From JANOXC01 sp031418215 (lineage in GTDB: Bacteria; Bacteroidota; Bacteroidia; AKYH767-A; OLB10), in contig JANOXC010000162.1 in the NCBI GenBank assembly GCA_031418215.1, forward strand, positions 1-49,766: 49,766 nucleotides of DNA. Reading direction: 5' to 3'. Position 1 is the stretch's first letter, and each line of letters begins with the position of its first letter. The translations under genes and the position numbers were made by a program. The notes below the pieces were generated by a model that did no database searches, was not told the DNA's origin, and worked only from the letters and a program-made list of their open reading frames with translations. This document shows, one piece after another, positions 24,444 through 33,632 of this stretch.

Positions 24444-26444
24444 TTAGTATTCGATCAACTTTCTCAATGCCAGCTTAAATCTGTCCTTCGGCAAAAAATT
24501 CCACTCTAATGCAGCAGACATTGGAACCGGTGTATCCAATGAACCTATCCTTACAGGTGGTGCATCTAAATTATTAAAACAATGTTCAGCAATTTCGGAA
24601 GTGATCTCCCCTCCTATTCCACCTGTCAATGTATCCTCATGCAAAACAATCACCTTACCTGTTTTCTTTACAGAATTTAAAACGGTTTCACGATCCCAGG
24701 GTAATAAAGTGCGCAAGTCAACAAGATCAGCAGAAATTTCGGGATGCTCTTTTAATGCTTCTAATGCCCAATGTACACCTAATCCATAAGTGATGATGCT
24801 GATATCATTTCCTTCTGTCACCAATCGTGCTTTTCCAATTTCAACTGTATAATAATCATTATATACTTCTTCGCTAATGCTTCTGTACAATGCTTTGTGT
24901 TCAAAAAACATCACAGGGTTTGGATCTTCAATTGCTGATGCAAGTAATCCTTTGGCATCAGCTGGAAATGCCGGATAAACAATCTTTAATCCCGGAACAT
25001 GGAAGAACCATGCTTCAGTTGATTGTGAATGAAAAGGTCCTGCCCCTACTGCAGCACCCGTTGGCATACGCACTACCACATCTGCATTTTGTCCCCAGCG
25101 GTAATGTGATTTTGCTAAGTTATTTACAATTTGATTAAAACCGCAGGTTACGAAATCTGCAAATTGCATTTCAACAATGCTCTTATGTTTATTGATTGAT
25201 AACCCTAACCCTGCACCAATGATGGCTGATTCACAAATAGGTGTATTACGTACTCTATCTTTACCAAATTCATCAACAAAACCAACAGTAGCTTTAAAAA
25301 CACCTCCATATTCTGCAACATCCTGACCCATGATTACAAGATTATCATGACGTTGCATAGCCTGACGCATGGCATCGGTAATTGCATCCAGGTAACGCCT
25401 GTCAGTTTTTGCGTCCGATGTTGGCTGAATGTTTACTGCAACATGTTGTTTATATATATCTTTTAATTCCAATAAAGTGTTAACCTCCACCTCCTTCTCT
25501 GAGAAAGTGATTTCCAATCCTTGCTCAATCTCTTCTTTTATTTCTGTGCGCACCATGTTTACAAAATCCTCATCAATGATCGCTTCCGCCAATAAATAGT
25601 CTTCGTAATTTCGGATTGGGTCCTTCTTACTCCATTCATCAAATAATTCTTGCGGTACATATTTCGTTCCTGAAGCTTCTTCATGTCCACGCATGCGGAA
25701 GGTAACACATTCCAATAAAATCGGCCGAGGATTTTCACGCATGGATTTTGTGAGACGGTCAACAGTTTCATAAACCTCGAGAATATTATTTCCATCAACC
25801 CTTACTCCTTCTAATCCGTAACCGATTGCTTTGTCAACAAATTGCTTGCAACGAAATTGCTCACTACTTGGCGTTGACAATCCATAACCGTTATTCTCAA
25901 TAATAAATAACACGGGCAGATCCCATACGGCAGCCACATTAATACTCTCGTGAAAATCGCCTTCACTCGATCCACCATCGCCGGTAAAAACAGCTGTGAC
26001 ATGTGGTTTCTTTGTAATTAAATCAGCCAGTGCTATGCCATCGGCAACACCTAATTGCGGACCTAAATGAGAAATCATTCCCACAATTTTAAAATCGCGT
26101 GAGCCCATGTGAAAGGAACGGTCGCGGCCTTTGGTGAATCCTCCCGGTTTTCCCTGGAATTGTGAGAATAAACGGTTCAATGGAATATCTCTTACAGTAA
26201 AAACACCAAGATTTCGGTGCATGGGTAATATATATTCTTCGCGCTGCATGGCCATTGCTACACCAACAGAAATTGCTTCCTGTCCGATACCGGAAAACCA
26301 CTTGGCAATCTTTCCCTGCCTGAGTAATACAAGCATCTTCTCCTCAATAATGCGGGGTTTGATAAGGGCTTTATATAAATCAATCAGCGTTTCATTGCTG
26401 TATTCTTTTCTGTTGAAAGTAAGATAAACGGGTGCTTCAATCAT
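24444..26444 (-). CDS. 2-oxoacid dehydrogenase E1, fused alpha and beta subunits
   Basis: 666 residues. An E1-alpha half (about 1-325) has the thiamine diphosphate motif GDGGSSEGDFHES near 153, ending at FIIENN, plus MHRNLG and FRMRGHEEASGTKY. An E1-beta half (about 340-666) has MGQDVAEYGGVFKAT, NTPICESAIIGAGLG, MQFADFVTCGFNQIVNN and VVRMPTGAAVGAGPFHSQ. It decarboxylates a 2-oxoacid and passes the acyl group to E2 lipoate. The branched-chain 2-oxoacid complex is the most common role for this fused form in Bacteroidota, but pyruvate cannot be excluded. E2 and E3 genes are not nearby. ATG start. Confidence 0.88.
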   Translation of the reverse strand: MIEAPVYLTFNRKEYSNETLIDLYKALIKPRIIEEKMLVLLRQGKIAKWFSGIGQEAISVGVAMAMQREEYILPMHRNLGVFTVRDIPLNRLFSQFQGKPGGFTKGRDRSFHMGSRDFKIVGMISHLGPQLGVADGIALADLITKKPHVTAVFTGDGGSSEGDFHESINVAAVWDLPVLFIIENNGYGLSTPSSEQFRCKQFVDKAIGYGLEGVRVDGNNILEVYETVDRLTKSMRENPRPILLECVTFRMRGHEEASGTKYVPQELFDEWSKKDPIRNYEDYLLAEAIIDEDFVNMVRTEIKEEIEQGLEITFSEKEVEVNTLLELKDIYKQHVAVNIQPTSDAKTDRRYLDAITDAMRQAMQRHDNLVIMGQDVAEYGGVFKATVGFVDEFGKDRVRNTPICESAIIGAGLGLSINKHKSIVEMQFADFVTCGFNQIVNNLAKSHYRWGQNADVVVRMPTGAAVGAGPFHSQSTEAWFFHVPGLKIVYPAFPADAKGLLASAIEDPNPVMFFEHKALYRSISEEVYNDYYTVEIGKARLVTEGNDISIITYGLGVHWALEALKEHPEISADLVDLRTLLPWDRETVLNSVKKTGKVIVLHEDTLTGGIGGEITSEIAEHCFNNLDAPPVRIGSLDTPVPMSAALEWNFLPKDRFKLALRKLIEY

Positions 26445-26560
26445 TCGCTTTTAATTTGAATCATGTAATTTTCGGACAGTGTTCTGGTATTTAAATGCTA
26501 AAAAACACTTCTTTTCTCAGTGCCGATATTCTTTCATTTAATTAATTGTGATTTATTGGT

Positions 26561-26568
26561 CAAAATTA
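26561..26568 (-). promoter_or_regulatory. Possible -7 promoter box for the E1 gene
   Basis: The minus strand reads TAATTTTG, matching TAnnTTTG, 117 nt before the E1 ATG at 26444. The resulting leader of about 110 nt is long, and no -33 element is clear, so this is tentative. Confidence 0.3.
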
Positions 26569-26593
26569 TGGAAATTTGCATGTTATAATTATC

Positions 26594-26740
26594 ATGATAC
26601 AGGAAGTTTTCACCTATCTTTTAGTCGCAGTCGCCTTCTTCTTCATTGGGAAAAGATTCTATGAACTTCTTTCTCACAAGAAAAAACCGGGATGTGCTGA
26701 TTGTGGGGCAGCGGAGCCTCAAAAAAAGACCACAGATTAA
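26594..26740 (+). CDS. Small FeoB-associated-like Cys-containing membrane protein
   Basis: 48 residues: MIQEVFTYLLVAVAFFFIGK, then RFYELLSHKKKPGCADCG and a hydrophilic tail. One N-terminal membrane helix, a basic patch and a CxxC-type motif (GCADCG) match the layout of small FeoB-associated Cys-rich membrane proteins common in Bacteroidota, although those often carry more Cys and sit beside feoAB, which is not seen here. It stands alone on the plus strand, divergent from the E1 gene, with no other coding candidate in the 460-bp gap. The stop at 26738-26740 leaves 165 bp before the peroxiredoxin gene. Confidence 0.6.
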   Translation: MIQEVFTYLLVAVAFFFIGKRFYELLSHKKKPGCADCGAAEPQKKTTD

Positions 26741-26905
26741 GCAGATTTAATTTGATTTTCGCTGATTTTATTTCAATATAAAATAGAAATAATGTTTTTT
26801 TTATATCAACCGTAATCCCAAAGGCTCGAGGCATAGGATGTCAATATTTTCTATTCCCTAACTCTTATTTCCTATTAGTAATATTCGATCTTCAATATTA
26901 AATAT

Positions 26906-27394
26906 TCAATTTGACTTATTCGCTGTTTCCATCGCAGTTATCACCCGATGAATCGCTTCAAAGTCAGGCAGTTCACTGGCATTCTCCAACACTTCGGCAT
27001 ATTGAATGATGCCCTTTTCATCAATGATAAAAGCTGATCTTTTGGAAACACCCTTCATTCCATAATTAAATGATTCATATGCCACCCCAAATGCTTCAGT
27101 AACATCTTTATTATAGTCGGAAGCCAATGGAAAATTCAGTTGCTGTTCTTCCTTGTATTTTTTCAATGAATAGATCATGTCTGTCGAAATGCCAAAAACA
27201 TCGATTTTTAAATTATTATAACGGGAAATATCATCACGAACAGCACAAAGTTCTTTGGTGCAGGTACTGGTAAATGCAGCCGGAAAAAATAAAAACAATG
27301 TTCTTTTACCTCTAATGGTTTCATTGGTAACAGGATGTTTATCGGATGTCATCAAAAAAAAATCCGGGGCTTTATCACCTGCTTTCAGTTTCAT
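26906..27394 (-). CDS. Peroxiredoxin (AhpC/TSA family, BCP/AhpE type)
   Basis: 162 residues from the ATG at 27394 (MKLKAGDKAPDF); a TTG ten codons upstream opens a longer, less likely frame. The catalytic PxxxTxxC motif is PAAFTSTC with peroxidatic Cys 45, and Cys 50 follows five residues later, the spacing of the resolving Cys in E. coli BCP. It reduces peroxides with thioredoxin-like donors in the cytoplasm. FGVAYESFNYGMKGVSKRSAFIID is the usual C-terminal section. It lies 55 bp downstream of mazG on the same strand and may be cotranscribed. Confidence 0.9.
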   Translation of the reverse strand: MKLKAGDKAPDFFLMTSDKHPVTNETIRGKRTLFLFFPAAFTSTCTKELCAVRDDISRYNNLKIDVFGISTDMIYSLKKYKEEQQLNFPLASDYNKDVTEAFGVAYESFNYGMKGVSKRSAFIIDEKGIIQYAEVLENASELPDFEAIHRVITAMETANKSN

Positions 27395-27449
27395 ATAAAT
27401 AATTGCTTTGTTAAATTGATGCAAAAATAAGACTTGCCGGGTTCATTCA

Positions 27450-28229
27450 TCAAAGCCCCATTGCCTTTGCTTCATTCCAATAAACATCCATTTCACTTAA
27501 AGTCATTTCACTCAATATTTTGTTATTATTCAAAGCCGATTGCTCAAGATGCTGAAAACGACGTATGAATTTCTTATTGGTGCGCTCTAATGCATCTTCA
27601 GGGTTGATATCCATATAACGGGCATAACCGATAAGTGAAAATAAAAGGTCGCCAAACTCCGCTTCTGTTTTCTCTTTATTTGAAGATTCTATCTCCTTTT
27701 TTAACTCATCCAATTCCTCTTCCACCTTCATCCAAACCTGTTCTTTATGTTCCCAGTCGAAGCCTGCAGCTCTGGCTTTTTCCTGAATGCGCATGGATTT
27801 GATCACGGCAGGTAAAGAAACAGGGACCCCTTGTAAAACAGATGTTTTGCCTTCTTTGAGCTTGAGTTTCTCCCAATTTTGACTCACTTCCTTATCATCC
27901 TTCACAATTGTATCGCTGTAAATGTGAGGGTGCCGATGAATCAGCTTTTCACATACGGTATTAATCACATCTGCAATATCAAACTCCTCACTTTCAGAGG
28001 CAATTTTGGAATAAAAAACGATGTGCAATAAAATATCACCCAGTTCTTTCTTAATTTCCAGCCTGTCATCATCTAAGATAGCATCGGTTAGTTCATAAAC
28101 TTCTTCAACGGTGAGATGTCGCAAGCTACCCATGGTCTGCTTCTTATCCCAAGGACATTGAGCCCTCAACTCATCCATAATGGCTAATAATCGTTCAAAA
28201 GCCTTTAATTTATCATTGATTGAATTCAT
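27450..28229 (-). CDS. mazG: Nucleoside triphosphate pyrophosphohydrolase
   Basis: 259 residues, matching full-length MazG with two tandem MazG domains. The first has CPWDKKQT, the metal-binding EEVYEL and the matching KELGDILLH. The second has a similar ELDELKKEI and EFGDLLFSLIGYARY. The family hydrolyses noncanonical and canonical NTPs to NMP and pyrophosphate. ATG start. A full-match promoter box lies at 28283-28290 on this strand, back to back with the one for the PagL-like gene. Confidence 0.92.
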   Translation of the reverse strand: MNSINDKLKAFERLLAIMDELRAQCPWDKKQTMGSLRHLTVEEVYELTDAILDDDRLEIKKELGDILLHIVFYSKIASESEEFDIADVINTVCEKLIHRHPHIYSDTIVKDDKEVSQNWEKLKLKEGKTSVLQGVPVSLPAVIKSMRIQEKARAAGFDWEHKEQVWMKVEEELDELKKEIESSNKEKTEAEFGDLLFSLIGYARYMDINPEDALERTNKKFIRRFQHLEQSALNNNKILSEMTLSEMDVYWNEAKAMGL

Positions 28230-28282
28230 ATATGAAATTATTTGTCGGTATTGTGTGAAGTACCGGTCTGGAACAGAATTCC

Positions 28283-28290
28283 CAAAGGTA
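28283..28290 (-). promoter_or_regulatory. -7 promoter box for mazG
   Basis: The minus strand reads TACCTTTG, matching TAnnTTTG, 54 nt before the mazG ATG. It is separated by only 8 bp from the opposite-strand box at 28299-28306, so the two promoters share one short divergent control region. Confidence 0.5.
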
Positions 28291-28298
28291 GTTCTTTC

Positions 28299-28306
28299 TA
28301 TTTTTG
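28299..28306 (+). promoter_or_regulatory. -7 promoter box for the PagL-like gene
   Basis: TATTTTTG matches TAnnTTTG and lies 12 nt before the ATG at 28319. It contains the TTG at 28304 that would open a five-codon longer frame, which supports the ATG start. Confidence 0.5.
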
Positions 28307-28318
28307 CCCTTCCAAAAA

Positions 28319-29416
28319 ATGAAACGTCTATATTGTTTAATGCTGATGGTTTTAACAGGTACAGGTGCTATGTCTCAAAAAAATGACACCCTTGCCGGCA
28401 GTTGGTTGTTATCTGCCAAACTCCATTACGGTTTCATTGTTGCCCATCGTCCTGCAATCGTGCATCTTCAGCATCAACATATTCGCAGTTTTGAAATAGA
28501 ATTAGCCAAACCATTAAAGGGTGACGAGGACTGGCAACAACCCTATCAGCTTCCATTGTTTAGTATCTCATACCAGTATTTTGACCTCGGTAATCAGCAG
28601 GAGCTGGGAAATGGTCATGCCTTGATGCCCCGTATCCTTTTCCCTTTAAACAAAAATCATTGGTTGCGCAGCAGTCTTAGTGCAGGTGTTGGTCTTGGGT
28701 ATATTGAAAAAATATTCGAACCCCATGAAAACTATAAGAACACTGCAATTGGTTCGCATTTTAATGCTGTTGTTAACTTAAGCTATGATTTTAGAATTAA
28801 AACAGGAACAAAAACACAGTTAGCAGCAGGAATCTCCTTCACTCATTTTTCTAATGGAGCCATACAACCGCCCAACCTCGGTATCAATATCCCAACCTTA
28901 CATGCAGGCTTTAGCTGGTATTTTGGAAAGCCATTACCCAGAATATTCACAACCATTAATCCTGTTAAAAAAGAAATTTACAACAAACTCTCTATCGGAG
29001 CAGGTGTAAAAGGCGTTGAGACGGACCAAGGCATACAGAACTATGGTATTACTGCCATCCACTATTCCATCAATAAAATAATTTCACATAAAAGCAGATT
29101 AAGTATTGGTGCCGATGGTTTCTACGACGGGACATTACCATGGAAACTGGAAAAGTTAAACAAAGAACCTGTTGATGCTGCTGTTGCCTATCGATTAGGC
29201 TTAAATTTAGGCTATGAGTTGTCGGCTGGGAAAATAAGTCTATTGTTGAAAAACGGTATTTATCTCGTTGATCAATACAAAGAAGACGGACACTACTACA
29301 TTTATGCAGGGGTTGAATATAAATTTACAAAACAATTATTTGCGGGTTATTACTTGAAAACACATTTTGGAAAAGCAGATTTCTTTGAATTCGGGCTTGG
29401 CTATACATTTCTTTAA
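28319..29416 (+). CDS. PagL-like lipid A 3-O-deacylase (acyloxyacyl hydrolase family)
   Basis: 365 residues with a signal peptide (MKRLYCLMLMVLTGTGAMSQ). The first half resembles the PagL barrel: beta-rich segments and the catalytic HFSNGA stretch near 175-180 (His and Ser of the HxSN signature), followed by PPNLGIN. PagL removes the 3-O-linked acyl chain of lipid A in the outer membrane. This protein is about twice the length of PagL, and the second half (from about 220) is another beta-rich barrel-like region without a recognised motif. It diverges from mazG. Confidence 0.72.
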   Translation: MKRLYCLMLMVLTGTGAMSQKNDTLAGSWLLSAKLHYGFIVAHRPAIVHLQHQHIRSFEIELAKPLKGDEDWQQPYQLPLFSISYQYFDLGNQQELGNGHALMPRILFPLNKNHWLRSSLSAGVGLGYIEKIFEPHENYKNTAIGSHFNAVVNLSYDFRIKTGTKTQLAAGISFTHFSNGAIQPPNLGINIPTLHAGFSWYFGKPLPRIFTTINPVKKEIYNKLSIGAGVKGVETDQGIQNYGITAIHYSINKIISHKSRLSIGADGFYDGTLPWKLEKLNKEPVDAAVAYRLGLNLGYELSAGKISLLLKNGIYLVDQYKEDGHYYIYAGVEYKFTKQLFAGYYLKTHFGKADFFEFGLGYTFL

Positions 29417-29460
29417 TCAAGAATTATTAAGTAATTTACAGCTCATACCTAAATATTAAA

Positions 29461-30225
29461 ATGAATAAAAATAGTATATATCCTAAGAACATACCGTTAT
29501 TGGCTGTGCTTTTAATATATATGCTGCTTAATGAAGGCTGTAAAAAAGCAGGTGTATGCGATTGTTTTAAAGGAACAGGAAAAGAGGTTACAGAAACCCG
29601 AACAGCAAGTCCTTTTCACTACGTATATTTAAACAATAAAACTGATTTGCATTATCATCGAGATTCCGTTTTCCGAATCACTGTTACCGCCGGCGAAAAC
29701 CTGATTGACAAATTAACAACTACCATTGATCATGGTATTCTTAAAATCGATAATGAGAATAAATGCAACTGGGTGCGCGATTTTGAAAACAAATTCAGTG
29801 TTGATATTTATGCTCCTTCAATTGAAACGCTGGAAGTACATGAATCATCCGGGAATATTTATTTTGATGATACAATGATGATCGAAAAATTTCTGTTTGA
29901 GAGCTGGGGAAGCACTGGTGATTTCTATTTGAAACTCAACTGCGGCACTGTTACACTGGCACTTCAAACCGGGCCCGCTTCTTTATATGCAAACGGCAAA
30001 ATTGGTGTTGGCTACTTGTGGAACTCTGGAGGTGGCCGTTTTGATGCATTACAATTAAAAGCAGATGACATCTATGCAACCAATATCGGAATGAATGATG
30101 TGTTGCTATATCCTCAAAAAAGATTTGAAGGCATAATAGAATTTTCAGGAAACATCTATTACAAAGGAAATCCGCCATTAAAACAATTACAGGACAAGGG
30201 TAGTGGTGAATTTATTCCACTCTGA
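29461..30225 (+). CDS. GIN-domain (DUF2807) lipoprotein
   Basis: 254 residues. The hydrophobic signal ends at LLNEGC (Cys 27), a permissive lipobox. The mature part shows the repetitive short beta strands of the DUF2807 / putative autotransporter adhesin head GIN domain (ITVTAGENLIDKLTTTIDHG, LEVHESSGNIYFDDT, NSGGGRFDALQLKADDIYA). These domains form beta-helices at the cell surface. Their function is not established. It is 44 bp after the PagL-like gene and 40 bp before the ABC-F gene on the same strand, so the three may be cotranscribed. Confidence 0.78.
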   Translation: MNKNSIYPKNIPLLAVLLIYMLLNEGCKKAGVCDCFKGTGKEVTETRTASPFHYVYLNNKTDLHYHRDSVFRITVTAGENLIDKLTTTIDHGILKIDNENKCNWVRDFENKFSVDIYAPSIETLEVHESSGNIYFDDTMMIEKFLFESWGSTGDFYLKLNCGTVTLALQTGPASLYANGKIGVGYLWNSGGGRFDALQLKADDIYATNIGMNDVLLYPQKRFEGIIEFSGNIYYKGNPPLKQLQDKGSGEFIPL

Positions 30226-30265
30226 CAAATAAAACATTTATTAATCATTACTAACACATAAAATT

Positions 30266-32185
30266 TTGCTGGTACTTAATAACATTACTTTCGAATTCGG
30301 CTCTCGTGCTTTATATAAAGACACTTCCTGGCATATTAAAACCAATGAAAAAATTGGACTGATTGGCGCAAACGGAACAGGAAAATCAACATTACTGCGT
30401 GTTATCACGGGTGAATACAGCTTGAGTGGCGGAGAAGTCACAAGACGTAGAGACCTGACTTTAGGGTTTCTCAATCAGGATCTGTTAAGTTATCAATCTG
30501 AGCATTCAATCCTTCATGTTGCACTCGAAGCATTTGAAAGACAGAATGAACTCAATGATAAAATTGAAGCTTTACTGGAAAAACTGGAATACGACCACAG
30601 TGAAAAAGTGCTACACGATCTTCATGACCTTCAGCATGAATTTGAGGTGCTTGATGGTTACAATATCAAACATAAAGCTGAACAGGTTTTAGAAGGATTG
30701 GGTTTTGAAACAAAAGATTTACATCGTCCGCTAAAAGAATTTTCAGGAGGGTGGCGAATGCGGGTAATGCTTGCCAAAATTCTATTGAAGAAACCGAGCC
30801 TGCTCCTACTGGATGAGCCTACCAATCACCTTGACCTTCCTTCCATTGAATGGCTGGAAGAATACCTGGCTGAATATGATGGCACCATTGTCATTGTATC
30901 TCACGATCGTTACTTCCTGGATAAGGTTGTAAATAAAATCGTAGAGATCGATCAACAGAAACTCACAATATATAGCGGTAATTATACTTATTATCTGGAA
31001 GAAAAAGCATTGCGCAAAGAGCTTCAGCAAAATCAATTTCAGAATCAGCAGAAATACATTGATGAACAGGAAAAACTGATCAACCGTTTCCGTGCAAAAG
31101 CGAGTAAAGCGAAGATGGCACAATCGCGTATCAAGATGCTTGAAAAATTAGACCGCGTGGAAGCTGTCGAAGATTCAACAGCTACGATACATGTTAATTT
31201 TAATATTTCTGCACAACCCGGTCGGACCATTTCCACTTTGGAAATTGAATCGAAGAAGTACGGCGAGCAAGTTATTCTTCACAATACAGGATGTCAGGTG
31301 CAACGTGGAGATAAAATAGCATTGATAGGTGCGAATGGAAGAGGAAAGTCTACTTTACTTAGAATGATAAATGGTACAGAAGCTTTTGATGGAAAAAACA
31401 TTCCGGGTCACAACGTTATTACTTCCTTTTATGCGCAGCATCAACTGGAAAGCTTAAACATAGAAAATGAAATGCTGCAGGAGTTGCAACAATTTGCACC
31501 TGAAGAAACAGATCAGTACCTGCGTAAGTTGTTGGGAGCATTTTTGTTTAAAGCAGATGATGTATTTAAGAAAATAAAAATTCTTTCCGGTGGTGAGAAA
31601 GCACGTGTTGCACTTGCGAAAACAATATTAGCCAAAGCAAATTTTTTATTGCTTGATGAGCCCACCAATCACCTTGACATGAGAACTGTTAATACCATGA
31701 TTGATGTATTAAATGATTACGAAGGAACATTTGTTGTAGTTTCACATGACCGTTATTTCCTTGCTGAAATCGCAAATAAGATCTGGTACATAGAAAACCA
31801 GGAATTAAAAGAATACCCCGGCACCTATGGGGAATTTGAAATCTGGAAAGAACAACAATTAATTGCATCGAGGCAAAAACCTGCTCTGACAGTTAAGCCT
31901 GCAATAGAAAAACCCAAAGCGTTAAACAAAGCAACCCAAGAAGATAATAACCTCAAAAAGCAAAAATTAAAATTAGAACAATCGGTTAAAAAACTTGATG
32001 AAGCCATGAAGGAGTTGAAATTAAAAAAAGAAAAGTTGCAATTACAGATGGCCGACCCTGATAATTATAGAAATGTAACAAAAATGAAAACTATGCAAAA
32101 CGAACTTGCTACTTGTGAAGCAGAGTTGAAAAAAAAAGAAACAGAATGGGAGAGTCTGTATGCACAGCTAATTGAATTCGATTAA
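30266..32185 (+). CDS. ABC-F family ATPase (Uup/EttA-like)
   Basis: 639 residues with two ATPase domains in one chain and no membrane helices, hence a ribosome-associated ABC-F protein and not a transporter. Domain 1 has GANGTGKST near 34-42, FSGGWRMR and LLLLDEPTNHLD. A charged linker follows (KALRKELQQNQFQNQQ). Domain 2 has GANGRGKST, LSGGEKARVALAK and LLLDEPTNHLD. A C-terminal Lys/Glu-rich coiled coil (about 545-639) resembles the Uup tail. The start is TTG at 30266: no in-frame ATG exists after the upstream stop at 30242-30244, and MLVLNNITFEFG is the normal beginning. The T9SS plug gene starts 4 bp later. Confidence 0.87.
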   Translation: MLVLNNITFEFGSRALYKDTSWHIKTNEKIGLIGANGTGKSTLLRVITGEYSLSGGEVTRRRDLTLGFLNQDLLSYQSEHSILHVALEAFERQNELNDKIEALLEKLEYDHSEKVLHDLHDLQHEFEVLDGYNIKHKAEQVLEGLGFETKDLHRPLKEFSGGWRMRVMLAKILLKKPSLLLLDEPTNHLDLPSIEWLEEYLAEYDGTIVIVSHDRYFLDKVVNKIVEIDQQKLTIYSGNYTYYLEEKALRKELQQNQFQNQQKYIDEQEKLINRFRAKASKAKMAQSRIKMLEKLDRVEAVEDSTATIHVNFNISAQPGRTISTLEIESKKYGEQVILHNTGCQVQRGDKIALIGANGRGKSTLLRMINGTEAFDGKNIPGHNVITSFYAQHQLESLNIENEMLQELQQFAPEETDQYLRKLLGAFLFKADDVFKKIKILSGGEKARVALAKTILAKANFLLLDEPTNHLDMRTVNTMIDVLNDYEGTFVVVSHDRYFLAEIANKIWYIENQELKEYPGTYGEFEIWKEQQLIASRQKPALTVKPAIEKPKALNKATQEDNNLKKQKLKLEQSVKKLDEAMKELKLKKEKLQLQMADPDNYRNVTKMKTMQNELATCEAELKKKETEWESLYAQLIEFD

Positions 32186-32189
32186 CCCC

Positions 32190-33494
32190 ATGAAAATTGT
32201 TGCTGTATTCATCTTGTTTTTTTGTAGCCTGACTTTTAATCTTTCAGCTCAAGATACCACTGATTATTTTAGAGCAGACTTTATCAGGTATGAGAATCAT
32301 ATATATAAACCAACGGTATACACTGTTGTTTTAGAGCGTAATACGGAACGACTCTCAGAAGCAATAATTGCATTAAATAGTTCACAACAACTAAAACTCA
32401 GTTTTGATGATTTGCAAAGTGAGTCGGTGAGCTATTCCTACAAATTCATCCATTGTGATTTTAACTGGCAACCGTCGCAACTGCATGAATCAGATTATAC
32501 TGAAGGATTTTTCTATGAGTCAGTGTCGGATTATTCTCCATCGTTTAACACCTATCAGGCATTTTACCACTATAGTTGTGTTTTCCCTACTCCACAAATG
32601 CGGATTACAAAGTCAGGAAATTATATTGTAATGGTTTTTGACAACAATGAACCAGATAATCCGGTTATCACATGGCGATTCAGGGTTTTTGAACCATTGG
32701 TAACAATCACACAACAGATTCATAGGGCAACAATAGCAGAATACCGCACTTCACATCAGGAAGTAGATTTCACTGTTGATTATAGCAACTATGCAATCAT
32801 CAATCCATATATTGATCTCAAAATTGTATTACAGCAAAATGCGCGATGGGATAATGCAATTACGAACCTCAAGCCATTGTTCATGCAGGACCATTTAGTG
32901 GACTACAACTATGAAGAAGGCAATCTCTTTAATGGCGGCAATGAATTTCGCAACTTCGATACCAGGACTTTGCGCACCAGTACCCCTTATGTGCAAAGCA
33001 TTCTACAAGATTCTTTAAGCAATACTTACCAGGTAAAATTACGACAGGATGAAAGCAGGTCTTACCAGCGTTATTCAATATTGGATGATATTGATGGAAA
33101 GTACCTGGTTAAGATTTACGATGGCCGAAACGATGAAACAGAGGCTGATTATGCAAATGTTCAATTCAGATTGCGCTACCAGGAGCCGCTTGCTAATGGC
33201 AATTTCTATGTGCTTGGAGCCCTGACTAACTGGAGTTTTTTGCCGCAGTCCAAAATGCGGTACGATTATCAAAACCAAGAGTATACCTGTTCGCTTTTTC
33301 TGAAACAAGGATATTATAATTACCAATATGTTTGGGTGGACGACGCGAAAAAGATGGCTGATGAAACCATTATCGAAGGGAATCATTACGAGACAAAAAA
33401 CGAGTATTTTATTTTTGCCTATCACAGAGACCCAACAAGCCGTTATGACAGATTGATTGGCTTTAAAAAAATAACATCTACGAATATTTATTAA
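32190..33494 (+). CDS. Type IX secretion system plug protein (DUF5103 family)
   Basis: 434 residues from the ATG at 32190; a TTG at 32172 overlaps the previous gene and is unlikely. The signal peptide is MKIVAVFILFFCSLTFNLSAQ. The mature chain has the family features: an N-terminal segment starting DYFRADFIRYENHIYKPTV, YSYKFIHCDFNWQPS, and a C-terminal FYVLGALTNWSF / YYNYQYVWVDD section resembling a carbohydrate-binding fold. The plug closes the periplasmic side of the SprA translocon when it is not bound to PorV. Other T9SS genes are not in the window. Confidence 0.85.
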   Translation: MKIVAVFILFFCSLTFNLSAQDTTDYFRADFIRYENHIYKPTVYTVVLERNTERLSEAIIALNSSQQLKLSFDDLQSESVSYSYKFIHCDFNWQPSQLHESDYTEGFFYESVSDYSPSFNTYQAFYHYSCVFPTPQMRITKSGNYIVMVFDNNEPDNPVITWRFRVFEPLVTITQQIHRATIAEYRTSHQEVDFTVDYSNYAIINPYIDLKIVLQQNARWDNAITNLKPLFMQDHLVDYNYEEGNLFNGGNEFRNFDTRTLRTSTPYVQSILQDSLSNTYQVKLRQDESRSYQRYSILDDIDGKYLVKIYDGRNDETEADYANVQFRLRYQEPLANGNFYVLGALTNWSFLPQSKMRYDYQNQEYTCSLFLKQGYYNYQYVWVDDAKKMADETIIEGNHYETKNEYFIFAYHRDPTSRYDRLIGFKKITSTNIY

Positions 33495-33578
33495 TAGGTG
33501 CAGTTAACAGACAAAGCAATTTTTTCCCCCCTATTTTTCTTCATTTACCAAGTTATTATCAGGTTTGGTCAAATTATA

Positions 33579-33609
33579 TTGGGCATCTAATTATTCTGAT
33601 ATACTTTTG
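33579..33609 (+). promoter_or_regulatory. Promoter for apaG
   Basis: TACTTTTG at 33602-33609 matches TAnnTTTG, and TTG at 33579-33581 lies 20 bp upstream, close to the normal -33/-7 spacing. The transcript would start about 20 nt before the apaG ATG. Confidence 0.5.
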
Positions 33610-33632
33610 AATATCTAGTACAGCAAAAACAA

